Shown one piece after another: positions 6,430-13,575 of a DNA stretch of 17,869 bases. Each line of letters starts with the position of its first letter. The first letter of the stretch is position 1. This stretch comes from Pseudomonadota bacterium. Lineage in GTDB: Bacteria; Pseudomonadota; Alphaproteobacteria; Sphingomonadales; Sphingomonadaceae. Made by a program: the position numbers and the translations under genes. The stretch covers positions 1-17,869 of the forward strand of contig JAEZQR010000085.1 of the NCBI GenBank assembly GCA_023413015.1, read 5' to 3'. The notes beneath the pieces were generated by a model. It ran no database searches. It had not been told where the DNA came from and saw only the letters and a list, made by a program, of their open reading frames with translations.

Positions 6430-6744
6430 CTAGGCTCGGTGTGTATCGAAGACGACGAACTCATGTGCGATCGAGAATTCAATCAGCGTTTCCCATAGCT
6501 GCGCGGACAATTCGGTCGGCACGCCCAACTCGCGCGAGGCGGCGGCGACCTTCGCGAGAACATCGGCCTTTCGCCATTCGTCGCGGACCGCCTCACGCGT
6601 CGGTTTGATGCGCGCGGCGGCTTCGATATAGCGCAGCCGCTCGGCGAGGAGGGCAACGAGCCGGCGGTCGAGGGAGTCGATGCCGGCGCGCACCTCGGTC
6701 ATCGAGGTGCAATCCTCGGGCGCAGTCACTTCGGTGCGGTCCAT
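6430..6744 (-). CDS. Chorismate mutase family protein (AroQ fold, PchB-like)
   Basis: The 104-residue protein starts at ATG 6744, with GGAG 8 bases upstream; the gene overlaps the end of DUF2842 by 19 bases. It is an all-helical AroQ-type chorismate mutase domain. By alignment with E. coli chorismate mutase the substrate residues R11, R28, K39, D48, R51 and S84 appear as R19, R36, K47, D55, R58 and S91. E52 is replaced by K59 and Q88 by E95. The N-terminal PEDC motif (9-12) followed by a VRAGIDSLD helix resembles PchB, the isochorismate-pyruvate lyase of pyochelin synthesis, but no salicylate or siderophore genes are nearby. Chorismate to prephenate (Phe/Tyr branch, cytoplasm) is the safer role; lyase activity cannot be excluded. 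It is the last gene of the zauP-zapA-folate cluster. Confidence 0.88.
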   Translation of the reverse strand: MDRTEVTAPEDCTSMTEVRAGIDSLDRRLVALLAERLRYIEAAARIKPTREAVRDEWRKADVLAKVAAASRELGVPTELSAQLWETLIEFSIAHEFVVFDTHRA

Positions 6745-6941
6745 CGGCCGGTCTCCATCCAGATCAGTAGCGGGCGTAGCGGCAGGACCCACGCCACGCC
6801 GAGCACGAGATAGACGAGCGCCTGCACGATGACCGGGAGATGCCCGATCGGACCTGCGAGCGAGGCGACCAAGACCGCATAGAGGACGAGCCCAGCGATA
6901 AGGCCGAGCACGCCGGCCGGCTTGCGCAACGTCGGTTTCAT
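6726..6941 (-). CDS. DUF2842 small membrane protein
   Basis: This 71-residue protein matches the DUF2842 family, known mainly from alphaproteobacteria. The start MKPTLRKPAG is basic, followed by a first helix (VLGLIAGLVLYAVLVASLAG, about 11-30) and a second (VIVQALVYLVLGVAWVLPL, about 37-55). It ends in the family signature PLLIWMETGRW. ATG 6941 has GGAGG about 8 bases upstream and lies 10 bases behind the cyclo-ligase stop. The 3' end runs 19 bases into the chorismate mutase gene, so the two are probably translated in a coupled way. Function is unknown; it is an inner-membrane protein with two spans. The family call rests on length, context and the METGRW end. Confidence 0.85.
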   Translation of the reverse strand: MKPTLRKPAGVLGLIAGLVLYAVLVASLAGPIGHLPVIVQALVYLVLGVAWVLPLRPLLIWMETGRWTAPK

Positions 6942-6951
6942 GGCGGCCCTC

Positions 6952-7500
6952 CTAGCGGAGGATGCGGGTCGGCGTCACCACCAGATCGAGCGGCACGTCC
7001 CACGAATCGGCCGGGAGTCGATCAACGATCTGAACATCCCAAGCCAAGCCGATGGCGCGTATCGGCTTTTGGGCGGACAAGGCCGACAGCGCGCGGTCAT
7101 AATGCCCTTTGCCTTGGCCGAGCCGATTGCGGTGCAGATCGGCGGCGACCAGCGGCACGAGCAGGACATCGGGCTCGACCTGAGGGGCGTTTCGAGCCGG
7201 TTGCGGGATGCGGAATGGGCCCGCTTCGAACACGCCGTCGGCCGCCCGGAAGGTCATGATTGCTTCGGGTGAGGCGAAGAACGGTAAGGCGAGCCGCTCC
7301 CCGAGCGCCTCCGAGATCAACGCCGGATCGATCTCGTCGCCCACGGCGCAATAGCTTGCGACGAAGCCTTCGGAGGGGATCTGCGCGAATACCGCCTCGG
7401 CCAGGTCGCGTTGCTGCCGGGCTCGCCGGTCTGCATCCAGCGAGCGCACGAACTCGCGCCTTCGAGTGCGCATCTCGGCGCGGATCGTCTGCTTATCCAT
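6952..7500 (-). CDS. ygfA: 5-formyltetrahydrofolate cyclo-ligase
   Basis: At 182 residues it has the usual length for the family (EC 6.3.3.2), which converts 5-formyl-THF to 5,10-methenyl-THF with ATP in the cytoplasm. The signature RLGQGKGHYDRAL (126-138) is the GxGxGxYDR nucleotide/folate-binding loop. The N-terminal K3 and the RTRRR cluster (11-15) fit the phosphate-binding region. The end of the protein, DVPLDLVVTPTRILR, matches the conserved family C-terminus (VPhD.vvTe). ATG 7500 directly follows the 3' end of 6S RNA, so both may come from one transcript, as with ssrS-ygfA in E. coli. No strong ribosome site is seen; the only purines are in the preceding pyrimidine-rich RNA tail. The DUF2842 gene follows after 10 bases. 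Confidence 0.95.
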   Translation of the reverse strand: MDKQTIRAEMRTRRREFVRSLDADRRARQQRDLAEAVFAQIPSEGFVASYCAVGDEIDPALISEALGERLALPFFASPEAIMTFRAADGVFEAGPFRIPQPARNAPQVEPDVLLVPLVAADLHRNRLGQGKGHYDRALSALSAQKPIRAIGLAWDVQIVDRLPADSWDVPLDLVVTPTRILR

Positions 7501-7506
7501 GGAAAA

Positions 7507-7663
7507 GGGTGGGACCGCCTGGGCCGTTGGCTGGAATATCCTCTGACGCCAGTAACGTCAGGTGGGAACCGTGTACGTCGGACCAGGGTCCGCGCAGGGA
7601 CAGCCCCCTAGGATGTCGATATCGCCTCAGGGATGTTCGCTTCGCTCGCACCCGGCAGTACCC
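7507..7663 (-). ncRNA. ssrS: 6S RNA
   Basis: This 173-base gap between zapA and the cyclo-ligase is the classical 6S RNA position. The minus-strand RNA begins GGGTACTGCC and ends GGCGGTCCCACCC. ACTGCC pairs with GGCGGT, and GGGT with ACCC across a CCC bulge, giving the terminal stem. The 5' part GCGAGCGAAGCGAACATCCC, followed by TGAGGCGATAT, parallels E. coli 6S (GATGTTCGCAAGC ... CCCTGAGCCGATAT). The middle can fold into stems such as GGACCCTGGTCC and CTGACGTTACTGGCGTCAG. 6S binds RNA polymerase holoenzyme and damps housekeeping transcription in stationary phase. Ends are estimated from pairing and the promoter and may be off by a few bases. Confidence 0.88.
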
Positions 7664-7670
7664 ATGAACA

Positions 7671-7699
7671 GATTTAGGACGCGTCGGCCGCTTCCTCAA
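7671..7699 (-). promoter_or_regulatory. Promoter of 6S RNA, overlapping the zapA stop
   Basis: On the minus strand: -35 TTGAGG (7699-7694), a 17-base spacer and -10 TAAATC (7676-7671). The -10 begins with the TAA stop codon of zapA. The predicted start near 7664 agrees with the 5' end expected from the 6S terminal stem. Confidence 0.5.
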
Positions 7700-7991
7700 G
7701 CCTTGTCGCAAGCGCCTCGACGCGTTCGGCGAGCCCTTCGAACGCCTCGGCGAGGCGCGGATCGGCGGCAGGCGTGCCGTTCGGGCCTTCGCGCAGCTCG
7801 AACAGTTCGTCGGCAACGAGCAGCCCCGCCATCAAGAGCATACGCGGCTCGCTCATCTGCCCGAGCGTGGCGGAAAGCTCCTCCGCCTTGCGGTTCAGAT
7901 GGCTGGCGAGACGTGTCAGGCGCGGCTCCTCGCCATCGCGACAGGCCACGGCATAGGAGCGGCCATCGATCTGGACATTGACCTGACCCAT
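7674..7991 (-). CDS. zapA: Cell division protein ZapA
   Basis: The 105-residue protein has the ZapA layout: an N-terminal globular part beginning VNVQIDGRSYAVACRDGEE (compare the family V.v.I.G..Y.i.c..GEE), then LTRLASHLNRKAEEL, then MLLMAGLLVADELFELRE. It ends in a coiled coil (about 80-102: RLAEAFEGLAERVEALATRL). ZapA binds FtsZ in the cytoplasm and bundles filaments at mid-cell. Its ATG at 7991 shares one base with the TGA of the upstream coiled-coil gene, so the two are coupled. 6S RNA begins about 10 bases after its stop. The early VDGR-type region and the GEE motif make the family assignment firm. Confidence 0.95.
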   Translation of the reverse strand: MGQVNVQIDGRSYAVACRDGEEPRLTRLASHLNRKAEELSATLGQMSEPRMLLMAGLLVADELFELREGPNGTPAADPRLAEAFEGLAERVEALATRLEEAADAS

Positions 7992-8185
7992 CAGTCGCCC
8001 TCCACGGCGTTGATGAGCCGATCGATCTCCTCGATCGCGCCCTGCACATCGTCCTGCAGCTGGCGGTGGCGGGCCGCGAGATCGCTTCGATCAGATCGCA
8101 AACGCAGCCGTTCGGCAGCCGTTTCGGCGCGTCGCAGTGCGCGCTCCATTCGCTCGATTGCGCCAAGCGCGCTGTCGTTCGTCAT
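7991..8185 (-). CDS. zauP: ZauP-like coiled-coil partner of ZapA
   Basis: This 64-residue protein is almost entirely charged heptad-like helix: ALGAIERMERALRRAETAAE, a basic middle (RLRLRSDRSDLAARHRQL), then DDVQGAIEEIDRLINAVEGD. It has no membrane segment or signal. In Caulobacter a short coiled-coil protein encoded directly upstream of zapA, ZauP, binds ZapA and together with it focuses the Z-ring; position, size and composition fit here. The name is assigned by context and coiled-coil character rather than by strong sequence motifs. ATG 8185 has a modest AGGG 8-11 bases upstream. The stop overlaps the zapA start (TGATG). It is probably the first gene of the minus-strand cluster, divergent from tkt. 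Confidence 0.75.
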   Translation of the reverse strand: MTNDSALGAIERMERALRRAETAAERLRLRSDRSDLAARHRQLQDDVQGAIEEIDRLINAVEGD

Positions 8186-8242
8186 CCGAAGCCCTGAAAA
8201 TCAACGCGTTGGAGACGAAAGGTAAGATCGAATATCGAGTCG

Positions 8243-8285
8243 CGTCAACCGAGGGGCCCCGGCCGCCGGGGCGGCTCGGTTGACG
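8243..8285. repeat. 43-base palindrome in the zauP/tkt divergent promoter region
   Basis: Two 20-base arms (8243-8262 and 8266-8285) are inverted copies at 18 of 20 positions around a CCG spacer. The outer ends read CGTCAACCGAG and CTCGGTTGACG. Each end thus carries a TTGACG hexamer pointing outward, toward zauP on the minus strand and toward tkt on the plus strand, as a -35 would. Candidate -10 elements at 17 bases are weak (TTACCT and CATTGT). It may be an operator or a structured leader. Confidence 0.55.
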
Positions 8286-8364
8286 GAGTCGGGGCCGGTG
8301 GCCATTGTGCGCCCGCTCGCGCTCCCGATTCGTCGTATTTTCCAGAGTCCAAGGACGGCTTTTC

Positions 8365-10329
8365 ATGACTGTACCGCATGTATCGATGGCAAACGCGATC
8401 CGCGCGTTGGCTATGGACGCCGTCGAACGTGCGAAATCGGGGCATCCGGGCATGCCGATGGGTATGGCCGACGTCGCGACGGTGCTGTTCACCAAATATC
8501 TGAAATATGATCCGTCGCGCCCCGATTGGGCGGACCGCGACCGTTTCGTGCTGTCGGCCGGTCACGGGTCGATGCTGATCTATGCGTTGCTGTACCTGAC
8601 CGGCTACGCGCACCCCTCGCTCGACGACATCCGCAACTTCCGCCAGCTCGGCAGCCCGACGGCCGGCCATCCGGAGAATTTCGAGCTGCCCGGCGTCGAA
8701 GTTACGACCGGTCCGCTGGGGCAGGGCTTTGCGATGGCCGTCGGCCTCGCGATCGCCGAGCGCCACCTCAATGCCGTGTTCGGCGACGATCTCGTCGACC
8801 ATCGCACCTGGGTGATCGCCGGCGACGGCGACCTCATGGAAGGCATCAATCACGAGGCGGCGGGCCTTGCTGGGCACCTCGCGCTCGGGCGCCTCAACGT
8901 GCTGTGGGATGACAACCGCATCTCGATCGACGGCCCGACCGACCTGTCGACCTCCGAGGATATCCTCAAGCGCTACGAAGCCACCGGCTGGCACGTCGTG
9001 GCCTGCGACGGGCACAATCCGGACGAGATCGCCACAGCGATGGGCGCAGCGCTTGCCGATCCGCGCCCGTCGCTGATCGCCTGCCGCACGATCATCGGCT
9101 ACGGCGCGCCCAAGAAGCAGGGGACCGCTGCGACGCACGGCTCGCCGCTCGGTACCGACGAGATCGCCGGCGCGCGCGAGCGGCTCGGCTGGCCGCATGC
9201 GCCGTTCGTCGTGCCGGAGGAGATTGCCGAGGCCTGGGCCGAAGCGGGCGCGCGCGGCAAGGCGGTTTCGGCCGAGTGGGACCGTCGTCTCGCTGCCTCG
9301 CCGCAGCGCGACGAGTTCGAGCGGCGGGTGAGCGGCCGGCTGCCGGAGGCCTGGAGCGAGGCCGACTATGTCGCCGGCCTGATTGCCAATCCGCAGACGG
9401 TCGCCACGCGCAAGGCCTCTGAACTGGTGCTTGAGGCGATCAACGCGGCTCTGCCGGAAACGATCGGCGGCTCGGCCGACCTGACTGGCTCGAATAACAC
9501 GAAAACTAAGGCGCTCGAGCCGCTTACGCGCGACAATTATGGCGGGCGCTATATCTACTACGGCATCCGCGAGTTCGGAATGGCGGCCGCGATGAACGGT
9601 ATGGCGCTGCACGGCGGCGTCATTCCCTACGGCGGCACCTTCCTCGTCTTCTCGGATTATTCGCGTCCGGCGATCCGCCTCGGCGCGCTGCAGGAGGCGC
9701 GCGTCGTCCATGTGATGACGCATGACTCGATCGGCCTCGGCGAGGACGGCCCGACGCACCAGCCGATCGAGCATCTGCTTTCGCTGCGGGCGATCCCGAA
9801 CCTCGCGGTGTTCCGCCCCGCCGATACCGTCGAGACGGCCGAATGCTGGGCGCTGGCGCTCGCGAACGACAAGGGGCCTTCGCTGCTGGCGCTGTCGCGC
9901 CAGAACCTGCCGCAGGTGCGGCTGGAGGCGGCCGACGGCAACCTCTGCGCCAAGGGCGCCTACCGGCTGCGGTCGGCCCGGGCGCATCGCCGCGTCGTGT
10001 TCGTGGCGACGGGGTCCGAGGTCCATATCGCGCAGAGCGCGGCCGAGCAGCTCGAGATGGAAGGCATCGGCTGCGATGTCGTCTCGATGCCCTGCTGGTC
10101 ACTGTTCGATGCGCAGCCGGCCGAATATCGCGCCGACTTGCTGCCCACCGACGCGCTGATCGTGTCGGTCGAGGCAGGGGTGACGCTCGGCTGGGAACGT
10201 TACACCGGCGCAAATGGTTTGACGCTGGGAATCGACGGGTTCGGCGCGTCCGCGCCGGCGGATGATCTTTATCGGCACTTCGGCCTCACGCCCGATCAGA
10301 TCGCGGCGAAGGTGAAGGCTAAACTCTAA
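8365..10329 (+). CDS. tkt: Transketolase
   Basis: The product has 654 residues (E. coli TktA 663) from ATG 8365, with AAGGA about 10 bases upstream; the frame stays open further 5' but lacks homology there. It transfers two-carbon ketol units between sugar phosphates (EC 2.2.1.1), using ThDP and a divalent metal, in the cytoplasm. Visible motifs are KSGHPGMPMGMAD with the conserved His27, SAGHGSMLIYALL, TTGPLGQG, the ThDP motif GDGDLMEG (153-160) followed by a DDNRISIDG metal/ThDP loop, REFGMAAAMNG with the presumed catalytic Glu403, and THDSIGLGEDGPTHQPIEH. The order is N-terminal PP domain, Pyr domain, then C-terminal domain with VATGSEVHIA. It opens the tkt-gap-pgk-fba-thiE block; gap follows after 12 bases. 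A palindrome at 8243-8285 may control it. Confidence 0.98.
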   Translation: MTVPHVSMANAIRALAMDAVERAKSGHPGMPMGMADVATVLFTKYLKYDPSRPDWADRDRFVLSAGHGSMLIYALLYLTGYAHPSLDDIRNFRQLGSPTAGHPENFELPGVEVTTGPLGQGFAMAVGLAIAERHLNAVFGDDLVDHRTWVIAGDGDLMEGINHEAAGLAGHLALGRLNVLWDDNRISIDGPTDLSTSEDILKRYEATGWHVVACDGHNPDEIATAMGAALADPRPSLIACRTIIGYGAPKKQGTAATHGSPLGTDEIAGARERLGWPHAPFVVPEEIAEAWAEAGARGKAVSAEWDRRLAASPQRDEFERRVSGRLPEAWSEADYVAGLIANPQTVATRKASELVLEAINAALPETIGGSADLTGSNNTKTKALEPLTRDNYGGRYIYYGIREFGMAAAMNGMALHGGVIPYGGTFLVFSDYSRPAIRLGALQEARVVHVMTHDSIGLGEDGPTHQPIEHLLSLRAIPNLAVFRPADTVETAECWALALANDKGPSLLALSRQNLPQVRLEAADGNLCAKGAYRLRSARAHRRVVFVATGSEVHIAQSAAEQLEMEGIGCDVVSMPCWSLFDAQPAEYRADLLPTDALIVSVEAGVTLGWERYTGANGLTLGIDGFGASAPADDLYRHFGLTPDQIAAKVKAKL

Positions 10330-10341
10330 GAGGAGCAGGAC

Positions 10342-11349
10342 ATGGCGGTTCGGGTAGCGATCAACGGCTTCGGACGCATCGGGCGCATGGTGATGCGGGC
10401 GGTGCTCGCACGCGGCGACGAATTCGAGGTGGTGGCGATCAACGACCTCGCGGACGCGGAATCGAACGCGCTGCTGTTCAAGCGCGATTCCGTCCACGGC
10501 ATCTATCCGGGCGAGGTTCGCGCCGAGGGCTCCGACATCATCATCGACGGCAAGCGCATCCGCGTCACCGCCGAGCGCGATCCGGCGAAACTGCCGCACG
10601 CCGAGCTCGGTGTCGACATCGCGCTCGAGTGCACCGGCCTGTTCACCGATGCCTCGAAGGCGAAGGCGCACCTCGATGCCGGCGCGAAGAAGGTGCTGAT
10701 CTCGGCGCCGGCCAAGGGCGTCGACCTCACCGTCGTCTACGGCGTCAACCACGACAAGCTGACGGCCGATATGAAGATCGTGTCGAACGCGTCGTGCACC
10801 ACCAACTGCCTCGCGCCGATCGCCAAGGTGCTCCACGAGACCGTCGGCATCGAGCGCGGCTTCATGACGACGATCCACAGCTACACCAACGATCAGAAGA
10901 TCCTCGACCAGATCCATAAGGACAAGCGCCGCGCCCGCGCTGCTGCCATGTCGATGATCCCGACGACCACGGGCGCCGCCCGCGCCGTGGGCGAGGTGAT
11001 GCCCGAGCTGAAGGGCAAGCTCGATGGCTCGTCGGTGCGCGTGCCGACGCCGAACGTCAGCCTCGTCGACCTCAAGTTCGTGCCGAGCCGCGACACGACG
11101 GTCGAAGAGATCAACGCCGCGCTCAAGGCGGCCGCCAATTCCGGTCCGCTTGCGGGTATCCTCGACTATACCGAGGAGGAGCTGGTCTCGATCGACTTCA
11201 ACGGCGCGCCCGCCTCGTCGACGGTCGATGCGCAGGAGACCGCGGTGCTCGAGGGCAAGTTCGTTCGTGTCATCTCCTGGTACGACAACGAATGGGGCTT
11301 CTCGAACCGCATGACCGACACCGCGCTCGCGATGGCGAAGCTCGGCTGA
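10342..11349 (+). CDS. gap: Glyceraldehyde-3-phosphate dehydrogenase, type I, NAD-type
   Basis: The 335-residue protein is full length. It oxidises glyceraldehyde-3-phosphate to 1,3-bisphosphoglycerate with NAD (EC 1.2.1.12), reversibly, in the cytoplasm. The Rossmann motif INGFGRIGR starts at residue 7. Asp35 in AINDL favours NAD over NADP. The active site SNASCTTN places the catalytic Cys at 152, with its partner His179 in TTIHSYTNDQ. The C-terminal signature is SWYDNEWGFSNRM. ATG 10342 has GAGGAG about 8-13 bases upstream. It lies 12 bases after tkt and 2 bases before pgk, so the three are surely cotranscribed. The Asp at 35 argues against a Calvin-cycle NADPH-type enzyme. Confidence 0.98.
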   Translation: MAVRVAINGFGRIGRMVMRAVLARGDEFEVVAINDLADAESNALLFKRDSVHGIYPGEVRAEGSDIIIDGKRIRVTAERDPAKLPHAELGVDIALECTGLFTDASKAKAHLDAGAKKVLISAPAKGVDLTVVYGVNHDKLTADMKIVSNASCTTNCLAPIAKVLHETVGIERGFMTTIHSYTNDQKILDQIHKDKRRARAAAMSMIPTTTGAARAVGEVMPELKGKLDGSSVRVPTPNVSLVDLKFVPSRDTTVEEINAALKAAANSGPLAGILDYTEEELVSIDFNGAPASSTVDAQETAVLEGKFVRVISWYDNEWGFSNRMTDTALAMAKLG

Positions 11350-11351
11350 TC

Positions 11352-12545
11352 ATGGCCTTCCGCACGCTCGACGACATCGGCGAGGTTCGCGGCAAGCGCG
11401 TCCTCGTCCGGGCCGACCTCAACGTGCCGATGCAGGATGGCCGCGTGTCCGACGACACGCGGCTCCGCGCGGCGATGCCGACGATCGCGGAACTCGCCGA
11501 CAAGGGCGCCGTGGTGCTGGTGCTGTCGCACTTCGGCCGTCCGAAGGGGCAGCGCGATCCGTCGATGTCGCTGAAGCCGGTGGCCGAGGCGCTTGGACAG
11601 GTTCTCGGCCGCCCGGTGACGCTGATCGACGATTGCCAGGGCGCGGAGGCCGAAGCGGCCGTCGCGAAGCTCCAGCCGGGGCAGGTCGCGGTGCTCGAGA
11701 ACACCCGCTTCCACGCCGGCGAGGAGAAGAACGATCCCGCGCTGGTTGACGGGATGGTGAAGCTCGGTGACCTCTACGTCAACGACGCCTTCTCGGCGGC
11801 GCACCGCGCGCATGCCTCAACCGAGGGTCTTGCGCACAAGCTGCCGGCATTCGCCGGCCGCTCGATGCAGGCGGAGCTGGAAGCATTACAGAAGGCACTG
11901 GGCGAGCCGGAACGGCCGGTTGCAGCCGTGGTGGGCGGCGCCAAGGTTTCGACCAAGCTCGACGTTCTCAACAATCTCGTCGCCAAGGTCGATCATCTGA
12001 TCATCGGCGGCGGCATGGCCAACACCTTCCTCGCCGCGCGCGGCGTCGATGTCGGCAAGTCGCTGTGCGAGCATGACCTGAAAGACACCGCGCTCGCGAT
12101 CCTCGACAAGGCGGATGCGGCGGGCTGCACCGTACATCTGCCCTATGACGTCGTGGTGGCGAAGGAGTTCAAGGCGAACGCGCCGCACCGCACCGTCAAC
12201 GTCCACGAGGTCGGCGCCGACGAGATGATCCTCGACGTCGGCCCCGCTGCCGTCGAGGCGTTGGGCGACGCGCTCAAGACCTGCCGCACACTGGTGTGGA
12301 ACGGTCCGCTCGGCGCATTCGAGCTGGAGCCTTTCGACCGTGCGACCGTCGCGCTCGCGCGCACGGCCGCCGCGCTGACCGAAGCCGGCCAGCTCGTCTC
12401 GGTCGCGGGCGGCGGCGACACGGTGGCCGCGCTCAACCATGCCGGCGTCGCCGACAAGTTCACCTTTGTCTCGACCGCCGGCGGCGCCTTCCTCGAATGG
12501 ATGGAAGGCAAGGCGCTTCCGGGCGTCGAAGCTCTAAAACAATAA
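11352..12545 (+). CDS. pgk: Phosphoglycerate kinase
   Basis: The protein has 397 residues, the usual bacterial length. It interconverts 1,3-bisphosphoglycerate plus ADP with 3-phosphoglycerate plus ATP (EC 2.7.2.3). N-terminal substrate motifs are VLVRADLNVP (17-26) and SHFGRPKG, followed by NTRFHAGEE. The middle carries GDLYVNDAFSAAHRAHAST and VVGGAKVSTKLDVL. C-terminal nucleotide motifs are WNGPLGAFE and VAGGGDTVAAL. I chose ATG 11352 because the domain begins there (MAFRTLDDI), 2 bases after the gap stop; the longer frame lies inside gap. There is no good ribosome site at this start, so translation probably depends on ribosomes finishing gap. GPLGAFE in place of the more common GPMGVFE is a conservative change. 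Confidence 0.98.
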   Translation: MAFRTLDDIGEVRGKRVLVRADLNVPMQDGRVSDDTRLRAAMPTIAELADKGAVVLVLSHFGRPKGQRDPSMSLKPVAEALGQVLGRPVTLIDDCQGAEAEAAVAKLQPGQVAVLENTRFHAGEEKNDPALVDGMVKLGDLYVNDAFSAAHRAHASTEGLAHKLPAFAGRSMQAELEALQKALGEPERPVAAVVGGAKVSTKLDVLNNLVAKVDHLIIGGGMANTFLAARGVDVGKSLCEHDLKDTALAILDKADAAGCTVHLPYDVVVAKEFKANAPHRTVNVHEVGADEMILDVGPAAVEALGDALKTCRTLVWNGPLGAFELEPFDRATVALARTAAALTEAGQLVSVAGGGDTVAALNHAGVADKFTFVSTAGGAFLEWMEGKALPGVEALKQ

Positions 12546-12554
12546 CAGGGATGG

Positions 12555-13451
12555 ATGATGCAACACTCCGAGATGCTCGCGAAGATTAGGGACGGTAAGG
12601 GCTTCATCGCTGCGCTCGACCAGAGCGGCGGCTCGACGCCGAAGGCGCTCAAGGGCTACGGCATCGAGGAAGGTGCGTGGTCGAACGACGAAGAGATGTT
12701 CGGCCTCATCCACCAGATGCGCTCGCGCATCATCACCGCGCCGTCCTTCGGCAGCGGCAAGGTGATCGGCGCCATCCTGTTCGAGCGGACCATGGACGGC
12801 CAGGTGGACGGCAAGCCCGTGCCGCAGGCGTTGCAGGAGCGTGGCGTCGTTCCGTTCATCAAGATCGACAAGGGACTGGAGGCCGAGGCGAACGGCGTTC
12901 AGCTCATGAAGCCGATGCCGGAGCTCGATGCGCTTCTCAGCCGTGCCAAGGCGCTCGGCGTGTTCGGCACCAAGGAGCGGTCGGTCATCAACCTCGCCAA
13001 CCGCGAGGGCATCGCCGCCGCCGTGAAGCAGCAGTTCGAGGTGGCGCGTCAGGTCCTTGCGGCCGGCCTCGTTCCGATCATCGAGCCCGAGGTCAACATC
13101 AAGAGTCCGGAACGTGCCGAGGCCGACCAGATCCTTCTGGAAGAGCTCACCAAGGCGCTCGATGCCCTGCCGGGCGACGACAAGGTGATGCTGAAGTTGT
13201 CGATCCCGGCCAAAGCTGGCCTGTTCGACTCGCTGGTCGATCACCCGCGCGTGCTGCGCGTGGTCGCGCTGTCGGGCGGCTACAGCCGTCCGGAAGCCTG
13301 CGCCGAGCTCGCCAAGAACCGCGGCATGATCGCCAGCTTCTCGCGTGCGCTGCTCGAAGATTTGCGCCACCAGATGAGCGACGAGGAGTTCGACGGCGCG
13401 CTCGATTCCGCGATCGACGAGATCCACCAGGCCTCGACCGTCAAGGCCTGA
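12555..13451 (+). CDS. fba: Fructose-bisphosphate aldolase, class I
   Basis: The 298-residue protein belongs to the bacterial class I (Schiff-base, metal-independent) aldolases, EC 4.1.2.13, not the zinc class II type. Family signatures are GFIAALDQSGGSTPKAL (17-33), then APSFGSGKVIGAILFERTMD, then PFIKIDKGL (100-108). These are followed by GLVPIIEPEVNI (171-182), MLKLSIP with the likely Schiff-base Lys214, and RVVALSGGYSRPEA. Two adjacent ATGs (12555 and 12558) follow an AGGG at 12547-12550; 12558 has the better spacing, so the first Met may not be used. It follows pgk after 9 bases. Class I fba beside pgk and thiE is a usual arrangement in sphingomonads. In organisms that degrade sugars by Entner-Doudoroff it would mainly serve gluconeogenesis. 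Confidence 0.96.
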   Translation: MMQHSEMLAKIRDGKGFIAALDQSGGSTPKALKGYGIEEGAWSNDEEMFGLIHQMRSRIITAPSFGSGKVIGAILFERTMDGQVDGKPVPQALQERGVVPFIKIDKGLEAEANGVQLMKPMPELDALLSRAKALGVFGTKERSVINLANREGIAAAVKQQFEVARQVLAAGLVPIIEPEVNIKSPERAEADQILLEELTKALDALPGDDKVMLKLSIPAKAGLFDSLVDHPRVLRVVALSGGYSRPEACAELAKNRGMIASFSRALLEDLRHQMSDEEFDGALDSAIDEIHQASTVKA

Positions 13452-13487
13452 GGGGTTGGCGGCCCACGCCAGTAGATAAGTTGCAAT

Positions 13488-13556
13488 CGTCATCCCGGCG
13501 AAAGTCGGGACCCAGCATAACGGATGGTCTGGGTCCCGGCTTTCGCCGGGATGGCG
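13488..13556. repeat. Dispersed palindromic repeat (CATCCCGGCGAAAG type)
   Basis: Two 28-base arms (13488-13515 and 13529-13556) pair completely, with only two G-T pairs, around a 13-base loop. The arms read CATCCCGGCGAAAG and CTTTCGCCGGGATG near their ends. This palindrome is known as a high-copy intergenic element in many alphaproteobacteria. Its antisense reading gives the familiar false peptide HPGESRDP...PTFAGMT. Here it lies between fba and thiE and could cut thiE expression or stabilise fba mRNA. Confidence 0.85.
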
Positions 13557-13575
13557 CTTTAGGTAAGGGTCAGAC

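Noticed and set aside
8245..10026. 593-codon minus-strand frame opposite tkt.
   Set aside because: Antisense frames stay open by chance in GC-rich genes. The composition is Arg/Asp/His-rich without any family pattern, and tkt is certain.
13452..13575. TPP riboswitch before thiE.
   Set aside because: The gap is filled by the palindromic repeat and shows no THI-box motif such as CTGAGA.
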